64,000 nucleotides of DNA from Cristatella mucedo (Eukaryota > Bryozoa > Phylactolaemata > Cristatellidae). The notes beneath the pieces were generated by a model that searched no databases, had not been told where the DNA came from, and worked only from the letters and a program-made list of their open reading frames with translations. This document shows positions 54,377 to 64,000 of the stretch, piece after piece. Within the stretch, counting starts at the first letter, position 1. Every line of letters begins with the position of its first letter. A program made the translations under genes and the position numbers. The stretch covers positions 254,001-318,000 of the forward strand of contig WPIO01000190.1 in the NCBI GenBank assembly GCA_009760855.2, in the 5' to 3' direction.

Positions 54377-55324
54377 TGCTCATCCCACATCAGAGCAATG
54401 ACCTGGCCGCCCCAATTCCCATGACGCCACCCAACCGCCAGCGACCGTCACCGTCGACGAAATTATGTCCCAAGTCCACTTTGTGGCTGATTTATGGTAC
54501 TCTTAGTTAATGGGCCGATGACGTGTATGGCCTTTTTACCCCCGCCGCGGCCAGTTTATGGCCCAGTAAAGTTTGCGCCATTGCTGCCGGTGTATGGGTC
54601 GTGCGATTTATGGCGGTGCTGCAGAGGCTCGGCAGTTGCTCCGGGGAGGAGAAGGAGCCCGCGGGCGGGCCCGCTGCTAGCGTCCGTCCGCGTGGAAATA
54701 CGCTTGCGGTAGCTCGCTACGGCGTTTGCGTGTGCCGTCGCCTACGCGCCGGTGGCATTCAACTTTACACTTGATAAGCAACTGCCCTGTTCGATTCGAA
54801 TAAAAGCTACGACATTGCGCTATAATGCTTTATTAATAGCGGGTAGTGCCCCCTACACAAAAATAGCGGGTCTTGCCTCCTCGATGAAAATATTGGCAAC
54901 GCCACTGGCCTTGGATCTTCAAGTGCGTCAAAGAACTTGACGAGCATACAGTTCGACAATATGACATATATAAAAGGTCGCTTGCAGAGTAGCGGCACCG
55001 CCTATAACAACTAGCAATCAGAGTTCATCCACCCTTGACTGGGATACGCTGACTTTGTCGTGGGCTGATTGACCCCAAGAGATTGACAAGAGATCCTACC
55101 GTGCTTGCGATGCGATATCCCTTGCGAGTTTCGCGGAACTCTATAACTGCCACTGACTATTCAGACGGTTACTTTTTAAATTCCGCAGAGGTTGCATTCA
55201 ATTAATGGAGGGCGATTGACTCGTAGGGGGGTGTGCGCGTCTGCAATAAAAAGTGCCGCAGCGGCTCTGACTCTCGCACGACTGAGTCGACTTAAGGCTT
55301 CTTTGTATTCAGGATTCTCAGGAG
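54377..55324. other. Unassigned DNA
   Basis: No gene was supported. TTTATGGC words recur at 54491, 54555 and 54607. Confidence 0.35.
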
Positions 55325-56133
55325 TGCAGACTTGGGTAAAATCTCTCCGTTTCCTTTGCTTGATCTTTCGGCAGTGTTTGATGCAATCGATCACCATGTT
55401 CTTCTCGAGTGCCTCTCATCTCGCGTGGACATCAATGGAACTGCATCACAATGGTCCAGATACTATCTCAGTGGGAGAATCCAGAGTATTGATCTGAACG
55501 AACAAAGGTCATCCGAGGTACCACTGAAGTACCGGGTACCTCAGGGCTCTGTGCTCGGTCTGCTTCTTTTCACAGTTTATGCTCTCCCTCTTGCCGATGT
55601 GATCGCCAAGCACAATCGAGGCTTTTACTTCTATGCAGATGACACTTCGTTTTACCTTTGCTTTGATCCCACTCAGCCCACAGACACGTCAAATTCTCTT
55701 CACATCCTTGCAGCATGTACTGCTGACATCCTCTCATGGATGGGAGCAAACTTACTCTAATAGAATGACGATACAACTAATTTATTAGTTACGGGAAAAC
55801 CAAGAGTTATTCAGAAAATGACCCAGACAAATGCTCACAATCACTTCTGCCAGCATATCTTCTTTTGCATCTGCATGAAATCTAGGTGTCGTGTTCCAAA
55901 GTGACCTTTCATTGGACGACCACATCAACTCCACAGGCAAGTCTGCATACGTTCAGCTACATAACATTGCTAAAACTCAGGCTTGTTTAGGCAGGGATAA
56001 CGCATCTAAATTGGTCCATGCATTTGTGACATTCTCGTCTCGACTTCTGTAACTCATAGCTTGCTAGTCTACCGGCCTGTGCAATCAGGCGCTTTCAGTG
56101 GGTGCAAAATTCTGCAGCTAGGCTTGTCAGTCT

Positions 56134-56172
<39 letters not shown>

Positions 56173-56480
56173 CTTCAGAATTGTGCACCAACTGTGCATG
56201 CATATATATATATATATATATAACTTATTTGCATAGCACTCTAAGAGAACTTAATCTCTATTCAATCGCTTCACTTATGCCATGAGAGTCAAGCCCACGA
56301 CCTCGGTCAGACCTTGGTCGGGGCGAGCGCCTTAATCACTGGGGGCCGAGCTTCGCAGTTGCCACACGAGCATGTTACCACTCACCAATTGCCATCCTTC
56401 TTTTCTAGTATATGTAAAAGGCCTCGAAAGAGATTTAGTGCTCTTATAGTACTTCATAAACGTCCTATTATTGTTATGCT
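55325..56480 (+). mobile_element. L2 copy interrupted by SINE-A
   Basis: Early RT to the catalytic site reads well (55332-55760: FDAIDHHVLLECLSSR, YRVPQGSVLG, GFYFYADDTSFYLCFDP), the best RT core in the window. It then decays to RLV at about 56126. A minus-strand SINE-A with TA repeats follows. L2 resumes at 56346 (the RSCH-coding GCAGTTGCCAC), then skips to a decayed 3'UTR and tail. Confidence 0.85.
56133..56345 (-). mobile_element. SINE-A with long (TA)n tail, inside L2
   Basis: Two (TA)n runs (56134-56170 and 56202-56223) and a short spacer form the tail. Then AGAGAACTTAATCTCTATTC, GAAGCGA-like and CACGACCTCGGTCAGACC mark the SINE-A body and head. It splits the L2 between the codons for RLV and the following ERRSCH-type motif. 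Confidence 0.75.
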
Positions 56481-56955
56481 TAAAAAAAACTTGCAGGCAG
56501 AACAAGGTGACACGTTAAAGCAGGAATTGCCAGAACAACCGACCGCCCGTGCACGACTCGCTGTTGGGCTCGGGCGACTCTTTGCTATAGAGCATTATAG
56601 TCCTCTCGCGCAGGTTTTTTTCGCTTGACTGATCAGCGCCAGCTCCTTTCTGCACTGAACGCATGCTGTGGCTCCTGCCGGCGACTGCCTATACCCGCCG
56701 GTGCCCAGGTTTCTGACGAAGCCCTGTACAGGCACCAAACCTGCTTTGTGGGACAGTCATCCGTCCTGAGGACTACTGGAAGATTACGCGGTCGACTAGA
56801 GGCGGCCCATGAGACTTTTGCAGGTGATTGATCTTCTCCTTCAGTCGTAGTTGTACGACACAGCGAGGCATGTCGGTATGCAGAAGTCTAACCGATGGTG
56901 TTCATGGCTCAGTGCACTCCAAACGTCAGTCGTCCCAGCAGAATGCACCAAGGCA
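56481..56955. other. Unassigned DNA
   Basis: An open frame at 56314-56628 overlaps the SINE and L2 and is not a gene. Nothing else was supported. Confidence 0.3.
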
Positions 56956-57126
56956 GCACGCTGACCCTGTGCACGTCACCCCGAACCATGTTGTTCTTGT
57001 TGTTTATTCAGCATGCTACCACTAACCATTCGATCGTGCTTCCTTTGCGGCAAATGTGAAGCGCTTAGAAAGAGATTGAGTTCTCCGAGGGCGCTGTATC
57101 AAATGTATTATTATTATTATTATTAG
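56956..57126 (+). mobile_element. L2 3'UTR and tail, subfamily 2
   Basis: CACGCTGACCCTGTGCACGT, TGTTTATTCAGCATGCTACC, stem-loop and (ATT)n. Truncated within the 3'UTR. Confidence 0.88.
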
Positions 57127-57547
57127 ATTCTGCTGAACGAAGCGGTGGTCCGTTATGGCAAACAACTCGACAAGTGACAGGCCGGGCGACTAGTGCCCTG
57201 AGCGCGACCCAGAGCTTTGCCCAAAGCGCTGACGGCGGTGGTTTGATTCGCAGCACTCGGTGCCAAACTCGGTGGGCGGGCCACTCGACCGCAGTAAGAG
57301 AAACAGCAGCTTTCTATGCTTCCAGTCTAGTCTAAGCGGATGAACTGCCCTGGACCCTACGGCTGGCTTCCAGGCCGAATCCGAAGACTGGTCGGATCAG
57401 CTGTGCATGCCGTGCAGACAGACGGTGCTTTAGCGTGCTGCTTTAAGTGCTTTAGTATCCTTGTCCAAGCATCTCACTGTTTTGCTTTTGCATAGAGTAA
57501 AGAGCAATTCCTTTAAACAGCGCTGTAGGAGAACTCGATCTTTATCC
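57127..57547. other. Unassigned DNA
   Basis: No recognisable content. Confidence 0.3.
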
Positions 57548-57672
57548 GCCCTGGTTTTGCCGAGGGTTAAGGTTTACGACCAAGGTCGTGGAACGTAGGC
57601 TCGAGCCCAGCACCATATGTGAAGCGCCTGGCTAGAAATAAGTTCTCCTAGGGATGTATGCAAATCAGATAT
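57548..57672 (+). mobile_element. SINE-A, diverged
   Basis: CCCTGGTTTTGCCGAGGGTT head, GTAGGCTCGAGCCC, then GTGAAGCGCCTGGCTAG and AAGTTCTCCTAGGG. Confidence 0.65.
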
Positions 57673-57689
57673 AGTATTTCATATTTTTA

Positions 57690-57775
57690 TCCGAGAACTT
57701 TGCATGTGCCTCGGGGTTCGAGCCCATGGTAGATACAGGCGAGCACCTAAATCCTGGGCCAAAGCCAAGGTGACT
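57690..57775 (-). mobile_element. SINE-A head piece, inverted relative to its neighbour
   Basis: On the minus strand: GGCCCAGGATTTAGGTGCTC, CCATGGGCTCGAACCCCG. It lacks most of the L2-like tail. With 57548-57672 it forms a head-out inverted pair. Confidence 0.5.
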
Positions 57776-57799
57776 TGCTCGGTCTAAGCGCGGTACCGT

Positions 57800-57925
57800 G
57801 CATGTCACTAACATTATTTTACTGATTCTCTTGGAGCACGCTGAAAAGTACCTCGATAGAGACCGAGTTCTCTTAGGACTCAATGTAACCCATCTATTCT
57901 TTTATTATCCTTATCAGACGTGGAG
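57800..57925 (+). mobile_element. L2 tail remnant
   Basis: GAGACCGAGTTCTCTTAGGA and a TTATTATCC end are preserved. The first arm is decayed. Confidence 0.5.
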
Positions 57926-58592
57926 TGTATGCCGTGTTATATCTGCTGCGATCTAGATACACGAATTGGTATGAAAGCAAACATTTTACAACGTAAAAGT
58001 CTACATTCACTCGCACTCAACTTCTTTTAGGCCGCTTCCAAATTTTTCAGAGGTGGGAAACCTGATCTGAACAGTTTAAAAATATTTCTTTGTAACGAGC
58101 TGCCAAACCATCAACGATGAGGAGGCTTTGGTTTGAGTGTCCACGCAATCAAAGCATTATAAGGAAACCACGCTTCCTGTTACCAAAAGCTACGGAATGT
58201 GTCCCAAAAAATAGTTAATAGGTTTTAGGAAGCTGAGTAAACCCGAACACACCGCTGATCTTTGCAGCGACCTGAGATACCGTCATGATACACAGTGGTC
58301 CCGAAACGCGTGCCGTTACCGCGGGACGGGTTATCTCGATGATTAATGAAGGTAGTGAAGTGAGAGAAGAGATAGTGGACGTAGCCTTAAAAAACGTCTC
58401 TATATAGTGCAGTAAAGGTAAAGGTTAGGAAGTGCTAGAAGCTTGTAAAATCAATGGCGCACATTAACACAATGTCAGCTGTTATTTTAATGACATTTTT
58501 CGTTCATATCGTTTGTTGATAATTTTGAAACAGTTGCGTAAGAACTAAGAATTTATATTTATTTTATATTTATTTTGAAACAGTTACGTAAG
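57926..58592. other. Unassigned DNA with a direct repeat
   Basis: GAAACAGTTGCGTAAGA (58528) and GAAACAGTTACGTAAGA (58577) flank ATTTATTTTAT words, just before the hairpin. Confidence 0.4.
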
Positions 58593-58658
58593 ACTTCCCA
58601 AGGTCTGCATTCACAGAAACCGCAACAGTGGTTTCTGTGAATGCAGACCTTGGGAAGT
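58593..58658. repeat. Perfect hairpin, 29-base arms and 8-base loop
   Basis: Bases 58593-58621 are the exact reverse complement of 58630-58658. The loop is GCAACAGT. No mismatch or bulge occurs. The size suits a small-RNA precursor, but a perfect stem also fits a recent fold-back duplication. Confidence 0.95.
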
Positions 58659-60650
58659 TCATGGTTTGTTGCTCGTCCAGTTACCGTGGCGTACGATTGA
58701 CCTTATCAAGAGACTGGTTCGCGTAGGTAGACACCTACTCGGTCACATGACTGCTCTAGAGCTTAATTTTCATCGCGAGTGCCAAAATGCCAGGAACCGG
58801 ATGTGACACGCTAAAATGGCAGGCTGGTATCGCTAGGTTTGTAAAATGAGTCGCCGAATGAGTAGTTACTTTCTTTTATTTACATATTTGCAGTTATTAT
58901 CTCCGTGTCAAAACATTACCTGTAACAGGAATCTCGTTTCATCCGTAAATATATTGCTTGCATCTAAGTGTCCTAGTAACGCGTTGAAAGTGCCAACCTT
59001 ACATAAATGTGGTGGCATTTCCGATGTCTGGGCATAGGTCATTTTGAAGATCGCAGCACTAATACAAATCAAATGTACACATCCAAAAGCTTGTCCAGCC
59101 AAAATTGCAGACGCATCCAAAACTGATTTGTACCTTCTAAAATCTTTGAGAGCCAGCCATGACGCTTTATAAGTTCCGGATTAACGCTGGAAATGTTTTT
59201 GGAAGTGTGCTTAGATAAAATTGAGCACACTCCAGTATGATAAAAATAATTAGTAAGGAAATACGCGTACACGACACACACGGAAACGATCATTAACTAA
59301 ACAAGCACTTGGAAAACCGCGACAATGCTCCAAGGCCCGTCAGTGACGCGTATTGGCAAACACTTTACATGCAGTACCCTCACATGAAGCGAGCCAACGC
59401 AAAAGTAAAAACCCTCTCATATAAATGTATCAGGATAAATATATAATATAATATATAAATGAACATATCTCACATGAACGACCATTAATTGAGCAAGAAC
59501 AATCAAACTTTTAACGAAGCACTCGCAGCTATTATGCATTTTAATGAAGATGCAGTTTCAGAATAATACCGCAAGCGATCCACCCAAATGTCCCTAGACC
59601 AAGCTCCTAAGTGACCATGGCTGCGTAAGCACGTAAATACCTCAGAACGGCAGACCATACAAGCGAATGTGTAGTTGGGAAATGAATGAACGGCTCAGGG
59701 CGGTGGAGCACTTGCCTGGACGTGCTCAGCGGAGCCCAGGCAGCCCAGCTCGCTATTTCACTTTTCCTCTTCGTAGAAATAGCAAGGTCCCACCGGCACC
59801 TCCTCCTCGGCACCATCAGGCTCTGGCCCGACCAAGCAAAATCCCTAGTCAACTTCTGGAAGATCATTCGATCCTGATGACGCTACACAAGTTCTTTCTA
59901 TTATTATTATAATTATTATTTGTCATGATTCTACTTTTATCTAAGAGAGGCGAAGCCACTGGGGTGGCAGGGGTGAAAGCTGCCGCTCCTGGTCTGGTAG
60001 GTAGGAGCCGAGTCTGGCGGCCAGCGGCAGCGCTTGCACAGGGGCTGGCTGACTCCTCCCTTGGTGCTTGGCCAGGCTGCACGACACCCGCAGGCGCTGG
60101 GGGGGGGGGACGCCTCCAGACTCACCTTTACAGGGGGGCTCTGCCGCAAGACCCCCATGCCACCCCTTTGCTCTAATCCTGGCTTCGCCTCTAACGGCTT
60201 GAAGTTAACAGCTCATCGAAGCCCTGTGGCTGCCGCCCTCATTCGGATACGTAAAAAGTTAATAATGCAAGCTTTAGAGTAGTCCATCATAGTTTTCCAT
60301 GCTATCGTTGCGATGCGAACCACCTGGCGTGCGGGTTCTCGGAAGAAAATGGGCCTTTATGCTTTCAGGCAGCAGCACGAAACGTCCATTAATTCACCCT
60401 CTGGCTGGCCGTAGCCCTCTGGTAGTAGATTTCTAGCTCCGAGGCGACTCCAAATGGTAGGGGGTTGTAAGCGAAGAACCCCCCTGATGTGTAGTTACGG
60501 TGAGAAATCCCTGAGATTTTCTGCCTAGCGGTATTTAGAGAAAGGCTTTTTACCGTTAGTTTGGTGAACAACACGCAGTCATTCATTGTCTCTCGCAGAC
60601 GACTCGCCGACGGTAGGCACCGGATGTGAGGCGGCTCGGAGGGTGAGCCG
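58659..60650. other. Unassigned DNA
   Basis: All open frames are under 90 codons and overlap. 59667-59912 holds three overlapping frames with no domain. A G-run lies near 60100-60109. An (ATT)-like run near 59899-59920 has no L2 stem-loop attached. Confidence 0.35.
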
Positions 60651-60813
60651 TGATGGCACACTAGGTAAGGTGGTTGCTTTTCTAGATCTCGGTCCCGAGG
60701 TCGTGGGTTCGAATCTTGCGGTGGGCCTTATTGCCGCTGCAAGCGGTAGTGTTAGCCGTAAGGCTCTTCTGTCGCTATCTAAAAGAGGCTGTTGAATCAG
60801 CTAGTATTTTTTT
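60651..60813 (+). mobile_element. SINE-B, full length
   Basis: TGATGGCACACTAGGTAAGG, GGTCGTGGGTTCGAATCTTG, TTATTGCCGCTGCAAGCGGT, GTTAGCCGTAAGGCTC and GCTGTTGAATCAGCTAG, the best-kept copy. Confidence 0.88.
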
Positions 60814-61457
60814 CAACCGGATGCATCCTTAATGACATAATTAGGCAGGGGTTTAATGCGACCTTAAAGTCGCCGAGTGAGGCACAATTTGTGTGCGACC
60901 AATCTGCTTCAGCCGACTCTAGTTATCTCACCATAGCTTTCCAAGTTTTCAGGGTCCACCTCAAATTTTTCTCTGATGAAATGTGGCAAAGTCCTAAGCG
61001 TAAGAAGAACGCCGAAACAAACCCTGGCGTAAAAAAGGAGACGAAGAAATTACAGGCCGCGAGCAGAATTACCCTTTTCGCTGCCCTGTGCCGGCCGCCG
61101 AGGCAGCTGGCTCTTCAGCTGCAGGTTTCGATCGAGCAGCGTTGTGCGTATTTCAGGTCGCCGCTGCAGCAAAAGCGGCCAGCCTTCATCGGTGGGAGGA
61201 GGGAACTTCTGCTTGCCATCATCTTCATGCTCGTCATCACTTCTGCTCGCCTTGTTAGCCAGCGGGCCTCTGCAGATCTAGCCCCAAAGCACTATAAATC
61301 TAGCCTGGAAGGTAACCTCGCCATAGATCCAGCCTCACTGCAGATGCACTGCCCAGCTACGAGCAGAAGCCACGTTTGTCAACTCACTGCTGCTTCACGA
61401 GCAATGTTCTCAAAACCCTTAGGCCAAGAATGCTACGCCCAGAGGCGTCCTAGTTAG
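60792..61457 (+). other. Unassigned 221-codon open frame
   Basis: A long frame starts inside the end of SINE-B and runs to 61457. It has no recognised domain. A stretch near 61196-61250 (REL, then LLLAIIFMLVITSA) is hydrophobic enough for a membrane segment. The length is somewhat above chance for this composition. I do not claim a gene. Confidence 0.2.
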
Positions 61458-61904
61458 GGCCCATTAGAGCGAGGTGACATAGCACTGTTCTAGCGCCATA
61501 CTGGGCAGCAGGCCAGCCTTGCCTGCTCAGTCAGCAAGCATGTAGCACTACCAAAAATGAGCTAAATGTCAAGAGTCAAGAACACTGCTGCCAGTCTCAA
61601 GAACACTGCTGCCAGCAGGCTGTCGAGTCCCAACCACTACATTCCCAATACATCGCACTGCCAGCTTGACGGCTACCCGGTATTCCCCATGGCCATTGCC
61701 ACATCGAAACTGCCGTAATTACGATCGTCGTACTTAGTGGCAGCATCGGCAGTCGGCTTGGTCTCCAGAAGGTCGCATGTACTGTAAGGTCGTGGCGCAT
61801 CATGCCAATATTGTGGCTAATCCATGCAGAAAATCGAAGCAATCTTGCAAACTATTCACGTGAAAGCCTATGTGTAAGCTTAGCAACTGCCACGCAAGCT
61901 GCGA

Positions 61905-62035
61905 CATTACTCGTTCGCACTCACCGAAAGCCGCTTGGGCTTTCGGTTTGCAGTTGACAACTCTTCCGCGTATGTAGCACCCACTCAGTCTTTGTAGCTC
62001 TGTGGAGTTACAGACGGGACGCACTACATAACTCA
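61905..62035 (+). repeat. Family C repeat, 3' portion
   Basis: CACCGAAAGCCGCTTGGGCT then GTAGCACCCACTCAGTC and GTGGAGTTACAGACGGGA correspond in order to 22355-22450. The GAAAGCCGCTTGGGCTTTC part can form a small hairpin. Confidence 0.55.
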
Positions 62036-62639
62036 GCTAGTGGTGCAGAGCTTGCATTCTGGATCACCCGAGCTAAGCCTTCTGCCTGCGGCGATCTATC
62101 CGCCTTCTTGGCAGCTTTGCTGTCAAGCTGTTGGCCGACTGATTCAAGCTACTTGCTCAAAGCACGCTAGTTGTACGTAACAGCACCTCACGAACCAGAA
62201 GATCTGTCCTCGCACATTCCAAAGAGGCCGCCCGTCTCCCCAAGTCTCTACGATCACCGATGATGGTCCTCCTTTCCTTCTCGAGCAGGCATCTTCCGAA
62301 AGTGCGCCCAGGCGCCTGGCCTCGCATGGTGCTCACTAATCCTAGCTCCTTTCCAATCGTGTCACGTCCCACAGTGGATTTGCGATAGCCACAGCTTAAT
62401 TCCACGGTAGCCAGCACCCAAGGGGTGAGCACCAAGACTGATCACCATCGCAGCTCATGGCATGCATCGCTAGCGACGATCCCAAGCAAACAAGAGGGAA
62501 ACAGATGGGAGCAGCAGCAGCCTTCTTTTGGGCAAGGAGCTTCCACAACCTGGCTGGCGGCCGCGATCAAGCTGCCATCAGTCTGGAGACGGTGGGTAGC
62601 CAGCTCGATCAGCTGGAGCGCTATGGCACAGGCTCCCAA
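62036..62639. other. Unassigned DNA
   Basis: A 92-codon minus frame (62157-62435) and overlapping plus frames (62425-62640) have no recognised domain. Confidence 0.35.
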
Positions 62640-63192
62640 TCAGTCAGGCAGCGCATCGACTTCAAGGTTTTGTCGCTCACTTTCAAGTCCCTCCATTCTT
62701 TGGCTCCAGCCTACCTATCATATGTACTCCCCCAGCAGGTTAAGCATCGTACCACCCGCTTTTCGGAATCCATCCGTTTACCTGCAACTCGTACAAATCT
62801 CAAATCCTTTGGAGACAGTGCCTTTAGTTCGTATGCTCCCAAAGCCTGGAACTCACTCTCGACCTGTGTCACGACATCTCCTGACTTGCCACATATTTAA
62901 AAAGAAACTAAAAACAGACCTAAACATCACAGCATTTAGTGGGTCCGTGTGAATCGTCATTTACGTGCTCATTCGTCATTTATGTGCTGACACTGTGCAG
63001 GCTTCCACTAAATGTACTTGCATGCTGACCCTGTGCACGGCACCCCAAACCATGTTATTCTCGTTGTTTATTCAGCATGCTACCACTAACCATTCGATCG
63101 TGCTTCCTTTGCACCAAATGTAAAGTGCCTAAAAACAGACTGAGTTCTCCGAGGGTGCTACATTAAGTGTATTATTATTATTATTATTATTA
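62640..63192 (+). mobile_element. L2 fragment, ORF2 end, 3'UTR and tail
   Basis: It runs from VRQRIDFKVLSLTFKSLHS through AYLSYVLPQQ and KSFGDSAFSSYAPKAWNS. The end has one stop and a frameshift near 62898. The subfamily-2 3'UTR, stem-loop and (ATT)n follow. Confidence 0.9.
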
Positions 63193-63195
63193 TGG

Positions 63196-63678
63196 TTGCC
63201 AGCTGGTTTCGAGCACTTTTTCTGGATCATCCCTGCAGGCATTCCACACCCCGGGTGGCTCTTCGATATATTTGGTGCAGAGGAAGCACGTGCTGTTGGT
63301 AACAGATCCATGAGCGAGCAATTTGACCAAGTGACACGCAAGGACGGGCAACAAGAGGAAGACGTCGCCGGGCCCCGAGGCCTGCATACGCGTGCAAGTG
63401 CCCTCGTAGCTGAGTGGAACTGCAGGCAGATTGTCACTCTCCGGCAGCAGGAGGAGAAGCAGCAGCAGATGAAGTTACCGATGCACACAGGCTTCCGAAC
63501 ATGCGATTTGGAGCGAAATCGCGATTCATTTTGGCTGCCCGAGTCAGCTGCTCGGCAGCAGGCGACATTACCGGAGGCACTGCATCGCCGTATTTGCTAC
63601 GACGAACGCCATCGCAGCGGACGCAAGGAAAGACGAGGCCCATCGCCGATGCACTGCTTCGTACAGCGTGCCACGTGA
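63196..63678 (+). other. Unassigned 160-codon open frame
   Basis: It starts right after the L2 tail and includes HFFWIIPAGIPHPGWLFDIF and a Gln/Glu-rich segment (RQQEEKQQQ). No family was recognised, and overlapping frames are open on both strands. The rest of the window to 64000 is CpG-rich with a short TC run (63801-63816) and no supported exon. Confidence 0.2.
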
Positions 63679-64000
63679 CCGAGCGATGGAGCTTCTGCCG
63701 ACAAGCTGCATGCTGCCGGCTCGAGCATCCAGTCAACTCTAGTTGCTGCTGCTGCTTCTGCAGGGAGCCAGTGCTGAAAAGCTGTCTGTCTCCTCTCACT
63801 TCTCTCTCTCTCTCTTGAGCAGCGACAAAGATGTGGAGCGCACAGCCGATTTCCGGAGCCCGCTGTGCCATTCGCCCGACCGGGCCAGGGCCGGTGGGCA
63901 GGCTCACTCTCTATTGACGAATCTTGGTAAGTGGACTCGCTGTAGCGACACTGCGAGCTTCCCTGAGCGCTGTTTCCAGGTGCAATCGTCGCGCGACATA

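Noticed and set aside
62157-62435. 92-codon minus-strand frame as a conserved protein
   Set aside because: Looks mildly protein-like, but no family, splice sites or repeat copy support it.

Overview
The window looks like nuclear DNA of an animal, most likely an invertebrate. Coding sequence is sparse and split by introns. There are CpG-rich islands at candidate promoters, long microsatellites, tRNA-derived SINEs, and many 5'-truncated LINEs. Two host genes can be named. One is the first coding exon of inositol-pentakisphosphate 2-kinase (IPPK/IPK1) on the minus strand at 6081-6149, inside a CpG island. The other is a complete BTG1/BTG2-type antiproliferative protein on the minus strand at 36607-37155. 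Two further splice-bounded open segments (minus 20249-20456, plus 27996-28121) are possible exons of genes I do not recognise. The species cannot be told from the sequence.

Interspersed repeats dominate. One LINE family of the L2/CR1 type is present in about 30 pieces on both strands. Its ORF2 has the YADD reverse-transcriptase motif, and the 3' end is a conserved stem-loop followed by (ATT)n. Pieces range from about 70-base tails to a bipartite copy at 48742-51670 that carries another L2 inside it. At least two 3'UTR subfamilies can be told apart. Two tRNA-derived SINE families are present. SINE-A has a tRNA-like head and a tail homologous to the L2 stem-loop, so it probably uses the L2 machinery. 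SINE-B has a different body. Also present are a Ty3/gypsy integrase relic (7600-8320), a pogo-like TIR element (24619-24940), a MITE-like element with long inverted repeats (15286-15810), and two uncharacterised repeat families, here called C and D.

The most unusual stretch is an AT-rich block at about 16.7-22.2 kb. It carries decayed short genes on converging strands: small plus-strand ORFs on the left, and on the minus strand an rve-type integrase relic and a protein with repeated fibre-like motifs. An antisense L2 interrupts the left arm. I read it as the remains of an integrated virus-like DNA element, possibly Polinton/adintovirus-like. Class and boundaries are not settled.

Layout: 0-5.3 kb repeat-rich intergenic or intronic; 5.4-6.9 kb CpG island with IPPK exon 1; 7.6-12.8 kb gypsy relic, L2 and SINE-A; 13.6-16.1 kb CpG-rich DNA, SINE-B and MITE; 16.7-22.2 kb virus-like block; 22.2-28 kb family C, minisatellite, TIR element and candidate exon; 28.4-36.3 kb L2-rich; 36.4-37.6 kb BTG gene; 38-46.2 kb giant GA array, CpG-rich triplet arrays and a 406-base GGA array; 46.3-52 kb L2 cluster; 52-57.9 kb SINE-A, GGC array and an interrupted L2; 58-64 kb a perfect hairpin, SINE-B, family C and L2.
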